Source of the DNA: Hyphomicrobium_A sp963817485
GTDB taxonomy: Bacteria > Pseudomonadota > Alphaproteobacteria > Rhizobiales > Hyphomicrobiaceae
Reading direction: 5' to 3'
Length of the DNA: 64,000 bases
NCBI GenBank assembly: GCA_963817485.1
Contig: CAWFOR010000021.1
Location: 1-64,000 of the forward strand
The notes under the pieces were generated by a model. The model saw only the letters and a program-made list of their open reading frames with translations. It did not search any database and had not been told where the DNA came from. Made by a program: the position numbers and the translations under genes. This document shows positions 18,113-26,707 of the stretch, one piece after another; the first letter of the stretch is position 1, and each line of letters begins with the position of its first letter.

Positions 18113-18958
18113 ATGCCGGACAGAACCCAGAAGCCGCGCCGTAAAATCTTCAACGCCTACGTCCTGTTTTGGATCTTCGGGGCCATGTTCGCGGCGATCT
18201 ACCTCGCCGTCGTCGGCACCCACCCGGACATGTTCGCCAGCGCGCCGAGCGGCCCCGATCTGGAGCAGCAGCTCGCGCAGACCCAACGCGACGTGACGCG
18301 GGTCGTTGCCGACCTCGATCCCCTCAAGGACAGCGTCGGGCAGATCAAGACCGACGTCGACAACCTGAAGACGGCCCAACAGCAGGCGAGCGACCGCGAT
18401 CAGCAGATCCTGGAGAAGGTGGCGTCGCTCGAGGCCACGGTGACGCAGCCCAAGGTCGCGCAGGCCGAGCCGCCTCCGGCCGCCAAGCAGCAGATGGCGC
18501 ACAAGACGATCGGGGGCGGCCCAAAGGGCTCGGAGGATGTCGTCGCCGTGGTGCCGACGGAAGCTGCGCACCCGCAGGAAGTCGCTGTGGTGGCGCCGAT
18601 CAAGCCCAAGAAGGCCGCCACGCCGGCGAAGAGCACCGCCATCGAGACGGGCAGCATCGCTCACAAGGATGAGAAGGCTGCTGCGCCGGCGGCCAAACCG
18701 CAGGTGGCTCTACTGCTCGGCAGCGCGCCGTCCGTCGATGCGGTGAAGCTCAACTGGTCGATCCTCAACGACCGCCATGGCGACGCCGTGCGCAACCTGC
18801 ATCCGCGCTACGTGGCACAGGGCAAGGGCGCGGAGCGGTCGTATGCCCTGCTCGCGGGTCCGGTGGACTCGCCCGAGCAGGCCAAGACGCTGTGCAAGCT
18901 GATGCTGGATCGCGGCTTTGCTTGCGAGGTCAGCACCTACCGCGGCACCGCGTTCTAG
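18113..18958 (+). CDS. Membrane-anchored coiled-coil protein with a SPOR-like C-terminus
   Basis: 281 residues. A short basic cytoplasmic tail is followed by one membrane span (FNAYVLFWIFGAMFAAIYLAV), a coiled coil (about 50-115, DLEQQLAQTQRDVTRVVADL onward), a low-complexity Ala/Lys/Pro linker, and a C-terminal domain of about 85 residues with YALLAGPVDSPEQAKTLCKL and GFACEVSTYRG, resembling the SPOR fold. Topology and domains point to a periplasmic envelope or division protein. AAGCGGAAAAG lies before the ATG. Named partner unknown. Confidence 0.72.
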   Translation: MPDRTQKPRRKIFNAYVLFWIFGAMFAAIYLAVVGTHPDMFASAPSGPDLEQQLAQTQRDVTRVVADLDPLKDSVGQIKTDVDNLKTAQQQASDRDQQILEKVASLEATVTQPKVAQAEPPPAAKQQMAHKTIGGGPKGSEDVVAVVPTEAAHPQEVAVVAPIKPKKAATPAKSTAIETGSIAHKDEKAAAPAAKPQVALLLGSAPSVDAVKLNWSILNDRHGDAVRNLHPRYVAQGKGAERSYALLAGPVDSPEQAKTLCKLMLDRGFACEVSTYRGTAF

Positions 18959-18970
18959 GCTCCGGCTAAC

Positions 18971-19744
18971 TCAGAGATTGGCGGCGGAGAACGTATCGCA
19001 CGCCTGCAGGCTGCCGCTTTGCAGGCCGCGCTCGAACCAGCGCACGCGCTGCTGCGAGCTTCCGTGCACACCCTCCACGGCACCGGGCTTGCCTGTCGCA
19101 TCGAGCAAGCTGTCGTCGCCGATGCTGGCAATGACCGCTCGCATGTCCGCCCGGAAGCGGTCGGACTTTGCCCACGCGTCGCTCGCCTGAATCCACACGC
19201 CCGCGTAGCAATCGGCCTCGAGCTCGAAGCGGCGCGAGAATTCGACGCGATTGCGCGGCGACGACCGCACCACGTAGTCGAGATACCGGAACCGCCCGAA
19301 GATGTTCTGGATGTGGTGGCCGATCTCGTGCCCGATGAGGAAGGTGATGCCCGCCTCACCCTCTGGTCCGAACCGCGACATCAGGTGGTTCGCCGCATCG
19401 ACGCCTACGAACACCGTGGCATTGCCGCTGCAGTAGGCCGGCCCATCGCCAGAATAGAGGCCGAAGCAGTTGGACGGCGCGAGGTGCGTCACGAAGCGCA
19501 CATTCACGTTGCCGACCTCGAGCGCATCTGTTGCGACGAGCCGCTTCCAGGTGGCGATAGAATCATCGAGCGCGCGGGCAACGATGGCCCGCAGCCGCAG
19601 CTCGGGCGGCGGAACGCCGCTCTCGGAGGCCGCGATCGGGGCATCGATTGTGGTCGTCAGGTAGGGCTCGCCCGCCCACGCAAAGGTCGTCGTGGCGACT
19701 GCGGCCGCCGAAAGAAGCCCGGTAGCGATCAGTGCGCAGCGCAT
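18971..19744 (-). CDS. Secreted neutral zinc metallopeptidase (YpfJ-like), first of two paralogues
   Basis: 257 residues with a signal peptide (MRCALIATGLLSAAAVATTT, cut after FAWA). The zinc site HEIGHHIQ (about residue 148) is followed by the third ligand region FELEADCYAGVWIQ, which matches the putative neutral zinc metallopeptidase family of E. coli YpfJ. NCFGLYSGDGPAYCSGN resembles the conserved Cys-containing segment before the active site. It shares the C-terminal pattern QRVRWFERGLQSG with the paralogue upstream at 19846. Substrate unknown. Confidence 0.85.
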   Translation of the reverse strand: MRCALIATGLLSAAAVATTTFAWAGEPYLTTTIDAPIAASESGVPPPELRLRAIVARALDDSIATWKRLVATDALEVGNVNVRFVTHLAPSNCFGLYSGDGPAYCSGNATVFVGVDAANHLMSRFGPEGEAGITFLIGHEIGHHIQNIFGRFRYLDYVVRSSPRNRVEFSRRFELEADCYAGVWIQASDAWAKSDRFRADMRAVIASIGDDSLLDATGKPGAVEGVHGSSQQRVRWFERGLQSGSLQACDTFSAANL

Positions 19745-19845
19745 GCGAGCGCCAACCTCACCCCTGGGCCCTGCTCTGGCCCATCACCACTCAATTCCGC
19801 CAGCTCGCCGGTCGTTCCCCTCATCCCCCGCGACGCGTTTGCCAC

Positions 19846-20808
19846 TCAGGGGCTGCTGCTGAACGTGTCGCACGAGTTGATGTCGCCCGACTCCAACCCC
19901 GCCTTGAACCATTTGACCCTCTGCGCGGAGGTGCCGTGCGTGAACGATTCCGGCACGACGCGTCCCTGCGTCCGCTTCTGGATCATGTCGTCGCCGATCT
20001 GGCTCGCCGCGTTGAGGCCGGCCTCGACGTCGCCCGGCTGCAGCCGCTTCTTCAACTGATCGTTGAGGTTCGCCCACACGCCCGCGAAGCAGTCGGCCTG
20101 CAGCTCCATCCGCACCTGCAGCGCGTTGGCGGTGGCCTGGTCGGAGCTGTCCTTCAACTCCTGCACCTTGTCGGCGATGCCGAACAGCTTCTGCACGTGG
20201 TGGCCGACCTCGTGGGCGATCACGTAGGCCTGGGCAAAGTCTCCAGGCGCGTTGAAGCGGCGCTTCAACTGATCGTAGAAGGCGAGGTCGATGTAGACCT
20301 TGCGGTCGAGCGGGCAGTAGAACGGGCCCATGGCGGCGACGCCGACGCCGCAGGCCGTGCGCGTCGCGTCCGTGAACAGCACCATCTGCGGATCGACGTA
20401 CTTCTTCCCGATGCTCGCGAACTCCCGCGTCCACACGTCCTCGGTGTCGGCCAGCACCTGCGACACGAACCGCTTCATGTCGTCCTCGGTTTGCACCGAC
20501 GTGCCGCCCGGCAGTCCGGGAATGTCGGTCGGCGAACGGCGCGCGGCCGGACCCGGGCGCTCCTGTTGCTCGGACTGCGGGAGCTGCACTTGCGGGAAGT
20601 TGCCTTCGCTCAGGAGCTCGAGCGGGTTGATGCCCATGGCCCACAGGATGAGGCCGATGACGAGGAGGGTGCCGAGGCTGCCGCCGGTGAGCGGGATCTG
20701 GACGGTGCGTCCCTCGCCGCCGCCGCCCGGGAAGGGAAACATCGGGCCGCCTTGGCCGCGCCGGTCCTCTACGTTGTCGCTTTCGCGGTCGTCCTCGCCG
20801 TAGCGCAT
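19846..20808 (-). CDS. Neutral zinc metallopeptidase (YpfJ), second paralogue
   Basis: 320 residues. A charged N-terminus and Gly/Pro-rich stretch precede one membrane span (SLGTLLVIGLILWAMGINPL), then the extracytoplasmic catalytic domain: ACGVGVAAMGPFYCPLDRKV, AHEVGHHVQKLFG, and RMELQADCFAGVWANLND, ending HGTSAQRVKWFKAGLESGD and NSCDTF. This is the full YpfJ/YpfJ-like architecture. It is in tandem with the shorter signal-peptide paralogue, about 100 bases apart, implying an ancestral duplication followed by divergence of the N-termini. Substrate unknown. Confidence 0.9.
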   Translation of the reverse strand: MRYGEDDRESDNVEDRRGQGGPMFPFPGGGGEGRTVQIPLTGGSLGTLLVIGLILWAMGINPLELLSEGNFPQVQLPQSEQQERPGPAARRSPTDIPGLPGGTSVQTEDDMKRFVSQVLADTEDVWTREFASIGKKYVDPQMVLFTDATRTACGVGVAAMGPFYCPLDRKVYIDLAFYDQLKRRFNAPGDFAQAYVIAHEVGHHVQKLFGIADKVQELKDSSDQATANALQVRMELQADCFAGVWANLNDQLKKRLQPGDVEAGLNAASQIGDDMIQKRTQGRVVPESFTHGTSAQRVKWFKAGLESGDINSCDTFSSSP

Positions 20809-20940
20809 GCCTCACTCCGCCGTTGCCGCCGGCATCCGCCTCGGAGCGCCGAAGGTCGCCGGCGGATGCTGCGTTTGCGTCATTGTGCGCGGATTATCCG
20901 CGGTGACAAGTGCCCGATGGTGCAGGCAATCGAAGACTGT

Positions 20941-22365
20941 TCACGACGCGGTCTTGACGGGCAGCGGCGGCGGCAGCGCGGGGGCCGCTACGGCTTGCGG
21001 GGCGACCGCCTTTGCCTTGGCAAGCGGCTTCAGCAAGGCGCGCACGCCGCGCGAAGCCGCGATCGTGCCCTCGTTGGCGAAGGCCTCATGGTTTTTCTCG
21101 ATCTCTTTCAAATCGTAGCGATAATTGACCATCAGTCCGAAGGCCTCGGCGAGGCTCTTGGGCGAGGCATCCGCCATCCAGTTGACGCGCTCGAGCCGCG
21201 CCCCATTGCCGAGATGGAAGCGAGCAACCGCGTCGACCGGCTTGCCGTCGCGGCGCTTGGCCTCGAGGAAGTAATAGGCGGCGAGCGCGAGCAGCCCCGA
21301 TTTGCGCCCGCTCTCATCGTCCTCCTCTTCCGGCTCGGATGGCGCAGGGGCTGGCGCGTCCTCCAGGATCGTGCGCGCCAGCTCCGATATCGCTTCCGGC
21401 ACGTCCGCCTCGCGGCCCTCGGCGGCCCGCGCCGTCCACGCCGCAAACCCGGGTACGGGCGAGAGCGTGACAAAGGTCTTGAGGCGGGGCTCCTCGCGCG
21501 CGAGCTCCTCGACGACCTGCTTCAACAGGAAGTTGCCGAACGAGATGCCACGCAGTCCGTCCTGGCAGTTAGAGATCGAATAAAACACCGCGGTGGTAGG
21601 GGCGTCGGCCGCCGCATCGGTCAGCGGCTCGTCGAGCACCTCCCCGATCGCCTCGGGGACGTCGCCCATCAGCGCCACCTCGACGAACACGAGCGGCTCG
21701 TCGACGAGCGAGGGATGGAAGAATGCAAAGCAGCGCCGGTCGGCCGGATCGAGGCGGCGGCGCAGGTCGTCCCAGCTCTTGATCTCGTGCACGGCCTCGT
21801 AGCGGATGATCTTTTCCAGAATCGCCGCCGGCGTGTTCCAGTCGACGCGCCGCAGCACGAGAAAGCCGCGGTTGAACCACGCGTAAAGCAGCCGGCGCAG
21901 GTCGGCGTCGACGGCGGCGAGCGCGGGATCGTCCTCAAGTGGAGCCGCGAGCAGGTCGCAGCGCATGGCGACGATCTGCGCGGTGGCGCCGGGCGCCAGG
22001 TTGAGGCGGCGGAAGAATTCGAGCCGCGGGCTGTCCAGCGTCTTCTGCAGGCGCGCGAGCGTCACGTCGCCGGGATCGTCGAGATAGGCCTGCGCTGCGG
22101 CAGCGACGCGATCCGGGTCGGGGCGCAGCTCGGTCGCGAGAAAGCGGAAGAACGTGAGCCGGTCGTCGGCGTCGAGTTGTGCGTACCGGGCGAGCAGCTC
22201 GCTCGCGAGGGCGACGCCCGAGGCTTCGCCGCGCCCGGAGATGAGCACGCGCGCCAGCTCCTCGACGTCGGCTTCGGCGCCGGCGCCGAACAGCGAGCGC
22301 GGCAGCAGCGCGCGCCCCTGGTCGGCGATGGTCGAGAGCAGCTCCTGCAGGAAAGAAACGTTCAC
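20941..22365 (-). CDS. Malonyl-CoA decarboxylase
   Basis: 474 residues from the GTG at 22363-22365 (GGAAGG about nine bases upstream); an ATG at 22398 in the same frame would add 11 residues. Family features include FFRFLATELRPDP, the helical N-terminal domain, and the catalytic-domain motifs FHPSLVDEPLVFVEVALM, VFYSISNCQDGLRGISFGNFL (split here), FVTLSPVPGF and the HLGNGARLERVNWMAD segment, where the catalytic Ser and His reside. It decarboxylates malonyl-CoA to acetyl-CoA, which removes malonyl-CoA or serves malonate use. No other malonate genes are adjacent. The C-terminus is Ala/Pro-rich. Confidence 0.92.
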   Translation of the reverse strand: MNVSFLQELLSTIADQGRALLPRSLFGAGAEADVEELARVLISGRGEASGVALASELLARYAQLDADDRLTFFRFLATELRPDPDRVAAAAQAYLDDPGDVTLARLQKTLDSPRLEFFRRLNLAPGATAQIVAMRCDLLAAPLEDDPALAAVDADLRRLLYAWFNRGFLVLRRVDWNTPAAILEKIIRYEAVHEIKSWDDLRRRLDPADRRCFAFFHPSLVDEPLVFVEVALMGDVPEAIGEVLDEPLTDAAADAPTTAVFYSISNCQDGLRGISFGNFLLKQVVEELAREEPRLKTFVTLSPVPGFAAWTARAAEGREADVPEAISELARTILEDAPAPAPSEPEEEDDESGRKSGLLALAAYYFLEAKRRDGKPVDAVARFHLGNGARLERVNWMADASPKSLAEAFGLMVNYRYDLKEIEKNHEAFANEGTIAASRGVRALLKPLAKAKAVAPQAVAAPALPPPLPVKTAS

Positions 22366-22449
22366 GACTTCAAGACCTTCCACCCCCTGCCCGCGCATCC
22401 GACCGGTTCGCGGCTCACCACCCGCAAGTAATGCGGATCGGGCCGCCGC

Positions 22450-22767
22450 TCAAGCGGTGTTCGACAGCACGACCCCCTCGTACGTCAGCACGCGCCGCGA
22501 CCGCGTCCAGGGATCGGCGAGAATGCGGAACTCGGCATAGTGCGGCAACTCGCGATGCTGAAGGTAAGCCGCCTCATCGTCGTAGACCTGATAGAGCAGG
22601 AAGGCGGTGCCATCGACGGGATCGAGGCAGACGTCGTAGCGGCGGCAGCCGGGCTCGCGCTCGATGCACATGCGGGCATAGGTGATGAGCGCCGCGCGCA
22701 TGTCGTCCTGGTAGGCGCGCTCCACCTCCAGGAAGACGAGGACGACGAACATATCCTGCTGCTTCAT
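22450..22767 (-). CDS. Antibiotic biosynthesis monooxygenase (ABM/YgiN-like) domain protein
   Basis: 105 residues of the dimeric alpha-beta barrel fold: a first strand FVVLVFLEVERAYQDDM, helix ALITYARMCIEREPGC, strand RYDVCLDP, then FLLYQVYDDEAAYLQHRELPH, the usual YEVY..AAF.AH.. pattern. Such proteins range from quinol monooxygenases to non-enzymatic members, so activity cannot be assigned. It lies just upstream of the malonyl-CoA decarboxylase gene on the same strand, with about 85 bases between. Confidence 0.82.
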   Translation of the reverse strand: MKQQDMFVVLVFLEVERAYQDDMRAALITYARMCIEREPGCRRYDVCLDPVDGTAFLLYQVYDDEAAYLQHRELPHYAEFRILADPWTRSRRVLTYEGVVLSNTA

Positions 22768-22840
22768 GGACTCACCTGCGGCGCATTCGCGGCCGGCAGG
22801 TCCAAAGTGATTGCCGGCAATCGCGATTCATGAGGACATA

Positions 22841-22888
22841 CGTCAACCATTCCTAAACCCGTTGCTGTGACACTTCGTTAACCATTCC
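22841..22888. promoter_or_regulatory. Repeated CGTYAACCATTCC motif upstream of the 22912 gene
   Basis: CGTCAACCATTCC (22841-22853) and CGTTAACCATTCC (22876-22888) differ at one base and are 35 bases apart, with the second ending 23 bases before the next ATG. The TTAACCAT core resembles alphaproteobacterial cell-cycle regulator (CtrA) half sites. A binding role is inferred only from position and repetition. Confidence 0.3.
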
Positions 22889-22911
22889 GCCCCAACCCCG
22901 ATCGTCTCCAC

Positions 22912-23403
22912 ATGGAAGCGCTGCCGAGCCCCGACCGCACCACCTCAAGCCTCGCCGAGGCGAACAACGATACCGGGCGGGTCGCCTTCTGTGGACCCTA
23001 CGTGCTGTCCGCCATCACCGGCTACCCCATCAGCAAGGTCGAGGACGTGATCCGCGCGCAGCGCAACAGTACGCGCCGGACGGTCGTCAAAGGCACGGCG
23101 GCCGACGAGGTGGCGGAAGCGCTCGCCCAGTTCGACTACGAGATGACGCTGAAGCAAAGCTTCATGAGCCGGCCGCGCAAGGAGCGCCCCACGCTGTGGA
23201 CGTGGATGCAGCGGCCGCGCAACGTCTGGGCCCACTACATCCTCGCCGTCCACAAGGGCAAGGAGGGGCACTGGATCCTCATCAAGGGCGTGAAGATGTG
23301 CGACACCTACACCGAGGGCCGGTGGACCTTCGTGGTGGACGGCCCGCATCGCGGCGCGCGCATCATGGAGGTGTTCGAGGTCCGGCGCTCGCTCGGCGTG
23401 TGA
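22912..23403 (+). CDS. Unknown protein with a possible papain-like Cys-His-Asp triad
   Basis: 163 residues, no signal peptide. Near the N-terminus is VAFCGPYVLSAITGYP (Cys27), like the nucleophile helix of papain-fold or C39-type proteins, where CGP followed by a small-residue helix is typical. Later comes AHYILAVHKGKEGHWILIKG, with His120 at the start of a strand, then KMCDTY with Asp131, the spacing of the His and Asp in C39-like domains. This suggests a cysteine peptidase or amidase fold, or an inactive relative. Two CGTYAACCATTCC repeats precede it. I do not know the family; the triad is inferred from pattern alone. Confidence 0.6.
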   Translation: MEALPSPDRTTSSLAEANNDTGRVAFCGPYVLSAITGYPISKVEDVIRAQRNSTRRTVVKGTAADEVAEALAQFDYEMTLKQSFMSRPRKERPTLWTWMQRPRNVWAHYILAVHKGKEGHWILIKGVKMCDTYTEGRWTFVVDGPHRGARIMEVFEVRRSLGV

Positions 23404-23453
23404 GCGCGGCAACGTTAATGCGCCGTTCAAGCGAGCGCTCGTACCGTCCCCCC

Positions 23454-23946
23454 ATGCGCAATCCAACAGAAGCTCTGCCAGCCCTGCTTTTTGCGGCGCT
23501 GCTTTTTTCGATCCCCGCCGCGGCGGACGACGCCGGCAAGATCAAGGCCTGCCTGAAGACAGAGCATGACGCGGGCCACACCGGACGGGACTGCATCGGC
23601 ATCGTGTCCGATCCCTGCCTGCAGAAGCCTGGCAACGAGTCGACGCAGAGCATGGTTGAGTGCGTCGATCGCGAAACGAAAGTCTGGGACGATTTGCTTG
23701 AACGCCGACTACCAGCGCCTGCTCGGCTCGCTGGAAGGCAAGGCCGCCGACAGCGTGCGCCAAGCGGAGCGCGCCTGGATCGCGGCGCGCGATGCCGACT
23801 GCAAGGTGCCCTACGATATCTACGAGGGCGGGACGATGGCGCGGCTCGACGGCGCGAGCTGCGTGCTCGACCATACCGCGACGCGCGTGCTGCAGTTGCA
23901 CGTTTGGCAGGAGATGGCGCATCCGGAGGAAGGCGCGCCGCGGTGA
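23454..23946 (+). CDS. DUF1311 (lysozyme inhibitor LprI-like) secreted protein, frame-disrupted
   Basis: The first frame (23454 to about 23703) gives a signal peptide (MRNPTEALPALLFAALLFSI, cut after PAAA) and a Cys-rich part (KACLKTEHD, CIGIVSDPCLQKPG, SMVECVDRETKVWDDLL). The rest, NADYQRLLGSLEGKAADSVR, ERAWIAARDADCKVPYDIY and CVLDHTATRVLQL, lies in the next frame up to 23946. The helix ERAWIAxRDADC is the DUF1311 signature. One extra T in CTTGAAC near 23703 explains the shift. Members include periplasmic inhibitors of lysozyme; function here is by family only. Confidence 0.72.
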
Positions 23947-23979
23947 TCGGAGCCAGGCTCGCGGTCCAAGTGTGCCGGC

Positions 23980-24819
23980 TCACGCTGCCTTGGGCGGTTT
24001 TGGCGGCACCACGCCGCACCATGGCCACGGGTTGAGCTTTCGGAATGCCTCGCGGTAAGCCAGCGACCGGAACCTGATGCCGTAGCTCATTGAGCCGCCG
24101 GCCCCGACCGAATGAAATGTCACGTTGTCGAAGTCGACGCCGTCGCGGTGCTCTTTGCAGTAGGGAACCGCGGGCACCAGCAGCGTCGCCGTTTCGTCGA
24201 AGGCCTTCACCAGCTTGGTGGCATCGGCGTACTTGACCTTCTTGGCAAACGGCTCGGTGCGCGTCGCCGGCTTGCCGCAGACACAGCAACCGGGCGGCCA
24301 CTTGGCCTCCAGCACGCGCGCCCCGCGCTGCTTCACCGTCAGCAGCTCCTGGAGCTTGTCCCTCAGGTAATCCGGCGCCGAGGTGGGGAACGAGATGGTC
24401 TCGCCCGTGGCTGAGCGGATCTCGGGCCAGGGCGTCGGAGCCGCAAACCCGTACCTGGCCTCGTTGCTGATCTTATTGAGATCGGCGGTGACGAGCTTGT
24501 CACCGGCAACATCGACGTACGCGCCGCAGCCCTGACACAACATGTTCCCGGCATCGCCGCTGTTTGCCTCCAGCGGGACTTGGCAGACGGGACAGGGACC
24601 ATACCCGCCACGTTTTCCGAAGAACGACGCAATGGTCATGACGGGTCCGACGACCGCAAGCGCGATGCCGAAGATCATGAGCAGCGGCGCCTCGTGGAAC
24701 AGCCCGATGCCGTTCTGCACGATCCCCACGCCGATGACGCTCATGACGATGCCGACCGCCACGTTCTTCACCGTCGGCCAGATCGACGGCGTAAACGCAG
24801 AATTCCTGGGCCACGGCAA
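23980..24819 (-). CDS. Membrane protein with a zinc-ribbon segment, unknown
   Basis: About 279 residues if started at the TTG at 24817-24819. The frame remains open to a GTG at 24924 that overlaps the stop of the upstream gene, but that extra stretch is Arg/Pro-rich and looks non-coding. Two membrane spans at the N-terminus (VKNVAVGIVMSVIGVGIVQN; LLMIFGIALAVVGPVMTIAS) are followed by a zinc-ribbon-like segment with CPVCQVPLEAN and MLCQGCGAYVDV, then a second Cys pair PPGCCVCGKPATRTEPF, and a globular C-terminus. The knuckles suggest metal binding. No family name known to me; start uncertain. Confidence 0.62.
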   Translation of the reverse strand: MPWPRNSAFTPSIWPTVKNVAVGIVMSVIGVGIVQNGIGLFHEAPLLMIFGIALAVVGPVMTIASFFGKRGGYGPCPVCQVPLEANSGDAGNMLCQGCGAYVDVAGDKLVTADLNKISNEARYGFAAPTPWPEIRSATGETISFPTSAPDYLRDKLQELLTVKQRGARVLEAKWPPGCCVCGKPATRTEPFAKKVKYADATKLVKAFDETATLLVPAVPYCKEHRDGVDFDNVTFHSVGAGGSMSYGIRFRSLAYREAFRKLNPWPWCGVVPPKPPKAA

Positions 24820-24920
24820 AGCCCCCCGATGAACTTTCCCACCCCACAATGGCGCAGGTCGGCGGGGATTGGCAACGCCGAGGTGCGTAGCGGGCTGTCC
24901 GGCGCTTCTGCGCCGACGCT

Positions 24921-25352
24921 TCACTCGGCGCGCCGCTTCAGCGCGTCATTCATCGCGTTGAAGCCTCGCTTCGTGGCTGCCAACGCCGAGCCGCCCATGA
25001 TAAGTGGCTCCAAAAGCCCGGAGAAATATTCGCCGTGGGTGAGCTGTGTCATGCGAGGGCCGGCTTGATCGAGAACGAAATAGTGCTCGCCCGCGAAAAT
25101 CCAGCGGCCCAACACTACGCCGCGCCAGCGAAGCTCGCGCTCCAGCGAAGCGACCAGCACAGTCGGGTTAAAGGTCATCGCCGATTGGCCCGGCAGCGCG
25201 ATTTGCACGCTGAGGCGGGCGCCAGGAGACGCCGGCCCGCTGATAGACCGAATGAATGGGTTCCACGCCGGCATCGCGGCAAAGTCGGTGAGGATCGCCC
25301 AGACCTTGCTCACCGGAGCGTTGATGACGATTTGCGTTTCGATCTTGGCCAT
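24921..25352 (-). CDS. SRPBCC (START-like) domain protein
   Basis: 143 residues from MAKIETQIVINAPVSKVWAI at 25350-25352, with GGGAG about ten bases upstream. The first strand and the VWAILTDFAAMPAWNPFI helix are hallmarks of the polyketide cyclase/SRPBCC fold. The middle contains GARLSVQIALPG and LRWRGVVLGRWIFAGEHYFV, ending with the long C-terminal helix ATKRGFNAMNDALKRRAE. The fold binds hydrophobic ligands in a cavity; specific ligand unknown. It is upstream of the zinc-ribbon membrane protein on the same strand. Confidence 0.85.
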   Translation of the reverse strand: MAKIETQIVINAPVSKVWAILTDFAAMPAWNPFIRSISGPASPGARLSVQIALPGQSAMTFNPTVLVASLERELRWRGVVLGRWIFAGEHYFVLDQAGPRMTQLTHGEYFSGLLEPLIMGGSALAATKRGFNAMNDALKRRAE

Positions 25353-25513
25353 CGGTAAGTGTCTCCCAGCCGAAAGGCGCTTCACGACTTCTGATCGGGC
25401 GATCGCGTACTCGCGGTCAGTCTTTAGCCGCGCCACCTAGGGACCGTCGCCGTGGCAACCGCGTATTGCGCGCCCAAAAAGGCGGCGCAGCATCTCCGAT
25501 TGTGAGGGTGGGC

Positions 25514-25780
25514 TTAGAGCGACCAGCGCCCGCTAGCGAGGAGGTTATCTGCAAATCGCAAGCGCTCAAGGCTTGCTGGCGGCGACGTGTGCTGGGCCAG
25601 GAGATCCGCCAGTTGCGGACATGCAAATGCCGCAAGCCCCACCGTCCTTTGCTTCGCCTCGCGCTCGGCGGCATCGGCGGCGTCGGAACGGACGTCCGGC
25701 CATTGGCACGTGAGCAGCGCAGCGAGCAGCAGGATCACCCACCTGCCTTGCCTGAAGAACCGGCGACGTCTCCCGCGCAT
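25514..25780 (-). CDS. Small protein with N-terminal hydrophobic segment, unknown
   Basis: 88 residues from the ATG at 25778-25780. An Arg-rich start (MRGRRRRFFRQGR) is followed by a hydrophobic segment, WVILLLAALLTCQW, like a signal anchor, then a polar helix and a tail with one Cys (FACPQLADLLAQ). The ribosome binding site is weak and no family is recognised, so this is a possible rather than proven gene. Confidence 0.4.
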   Translation of the reverse strand: MRGRRRRFFRQGRWVILLLAALLTCQWPDVRSDAADAAEREAKQRTVGLAAFACPQLADLLAQHTSPPASLERLRFADNLLASGRWSL

Positions 25781-26012
25781 TGTCGTTTCGGAAAGGTAGC
25801 GCAGCAACGCATCGTCAAAGCAGGTCGAAGAATTTGTCGCGCGCTCGTTCACGGCTGAACTCCATACCGTCGCCGCGAGAACAATGCGCAAATCTTGTCT
25901 TTAGCGTGACGCGCAAGTATCCGTTTGAGTGATCAACATTTTTCTCGGAGCGCAAATTCGCGGTAAGCCCACCGTCCGCTCACACACCTCCCATGGTGCG
26001 CGACAACGTGTG

Positions 26013-26582
26013 TCAGTCCTTCGCGCGCTCCACGTAGGAGCCGTCGGCGGTCATGATGACGACGCGCGTGCCGGCCCCGATGTGCGGCGGCACCATGATG
26101 CGCGCCCCATTGGCAAGCTTCGCCGGCTTGTAGGACGAGGATGCGGTCTGCCCTTTGACGACAGGATCGGCCTCGACGATCTCGAGCGTGACACGCGCGG
26201 GCAGCTCGATCGCGATCGGATTGCCGTCGTGCAGGGAGACCGAGCAGGTCATGCCCTCCTGCAGCCACTGCGACTGGTCCCCCATGACGTCCTTCGACAC
26301 CGTGATCTGGTCGAACGTCTCCGGGTGCATGAAGGTGTAGCCGTGGTCGTCCTCGAACAGATAATTGTAGTCCTTCTCGTCGAGGTAGGCGCGCTCGACC
26401 TGGTCGGTCGTGCGGTAGCGCTCGGTCACCTTCACGCCGTCCGCGATGCGGCGCATCTCGAGGTGCGTGACGGGCGTGCCCTTGCCGGGGTGGATGTTCT
26501 CGGCGTGGATGACGACGGCGAGCTTGCCTTCGAGATCGAGCACGTTGCCCTTGCGCACCGATGAGGCGATGACCTTTGCCAC
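26013..26582 (-). CDS. efp: Translation elongation factor P
   Basis: 189 residues from a GTG at 26580-26582, preceded by GGAG. The KOW-like domain I carries the modified-loop motif NIHPGKGTP with Lys34, the residue beta-lysylated by EpmA in E. coli. Two OB domains follow (YLFEDDHGYTFMHPETFDQI; ARVTLEIVEADP), ending in IMVPPHIGAGTRVVIMTADG. EF-P relieves ribosome stalling at polyproline. It is divergent from epmA, and epmB is about 7 kb away, so the full modification set is present. Confidence 0.96.
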   Translation of the reverse strand: MAKVIASSVRKGNVLDLEGKLAVVIHAENIHPGKGTPVTHLEMRRIADGVKVTERYRTTDQVERAYLDEKDYNYLFEDDHGYTFMHPETFDQITVSKDVMGDQSQWLQEGMTCSVSLHDGNPIAIELPARVTLEIVEADPVVKGQTASSSYKPAKLANGARIMVPPHIGAGTRVVIMTADGSYVERAKD

Positions 26583-26707
26583 TTAACGTCTCCGTTCTGC
26601 AGAAAGCCGCGGTGAGCGCTGGCGCGCTTGAGCTGCGGCCGGAAGGCTTTGGGGAATCTCGGGCGTCTCATACCCTTTCCGCAGGAAAGGCCAGGTGAGG
26701 GCCTCTT

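Noticed and set aside
19732..22431. An 899-codon open frame on the plus strand
   Set aside because: It is antisense to the two metallopeptidases and malonyl-CoA decarboxylase, is rich in Arg, His, Glu and Val as expected of a shadow in GC-rich DNA, and has no recognisable domain.
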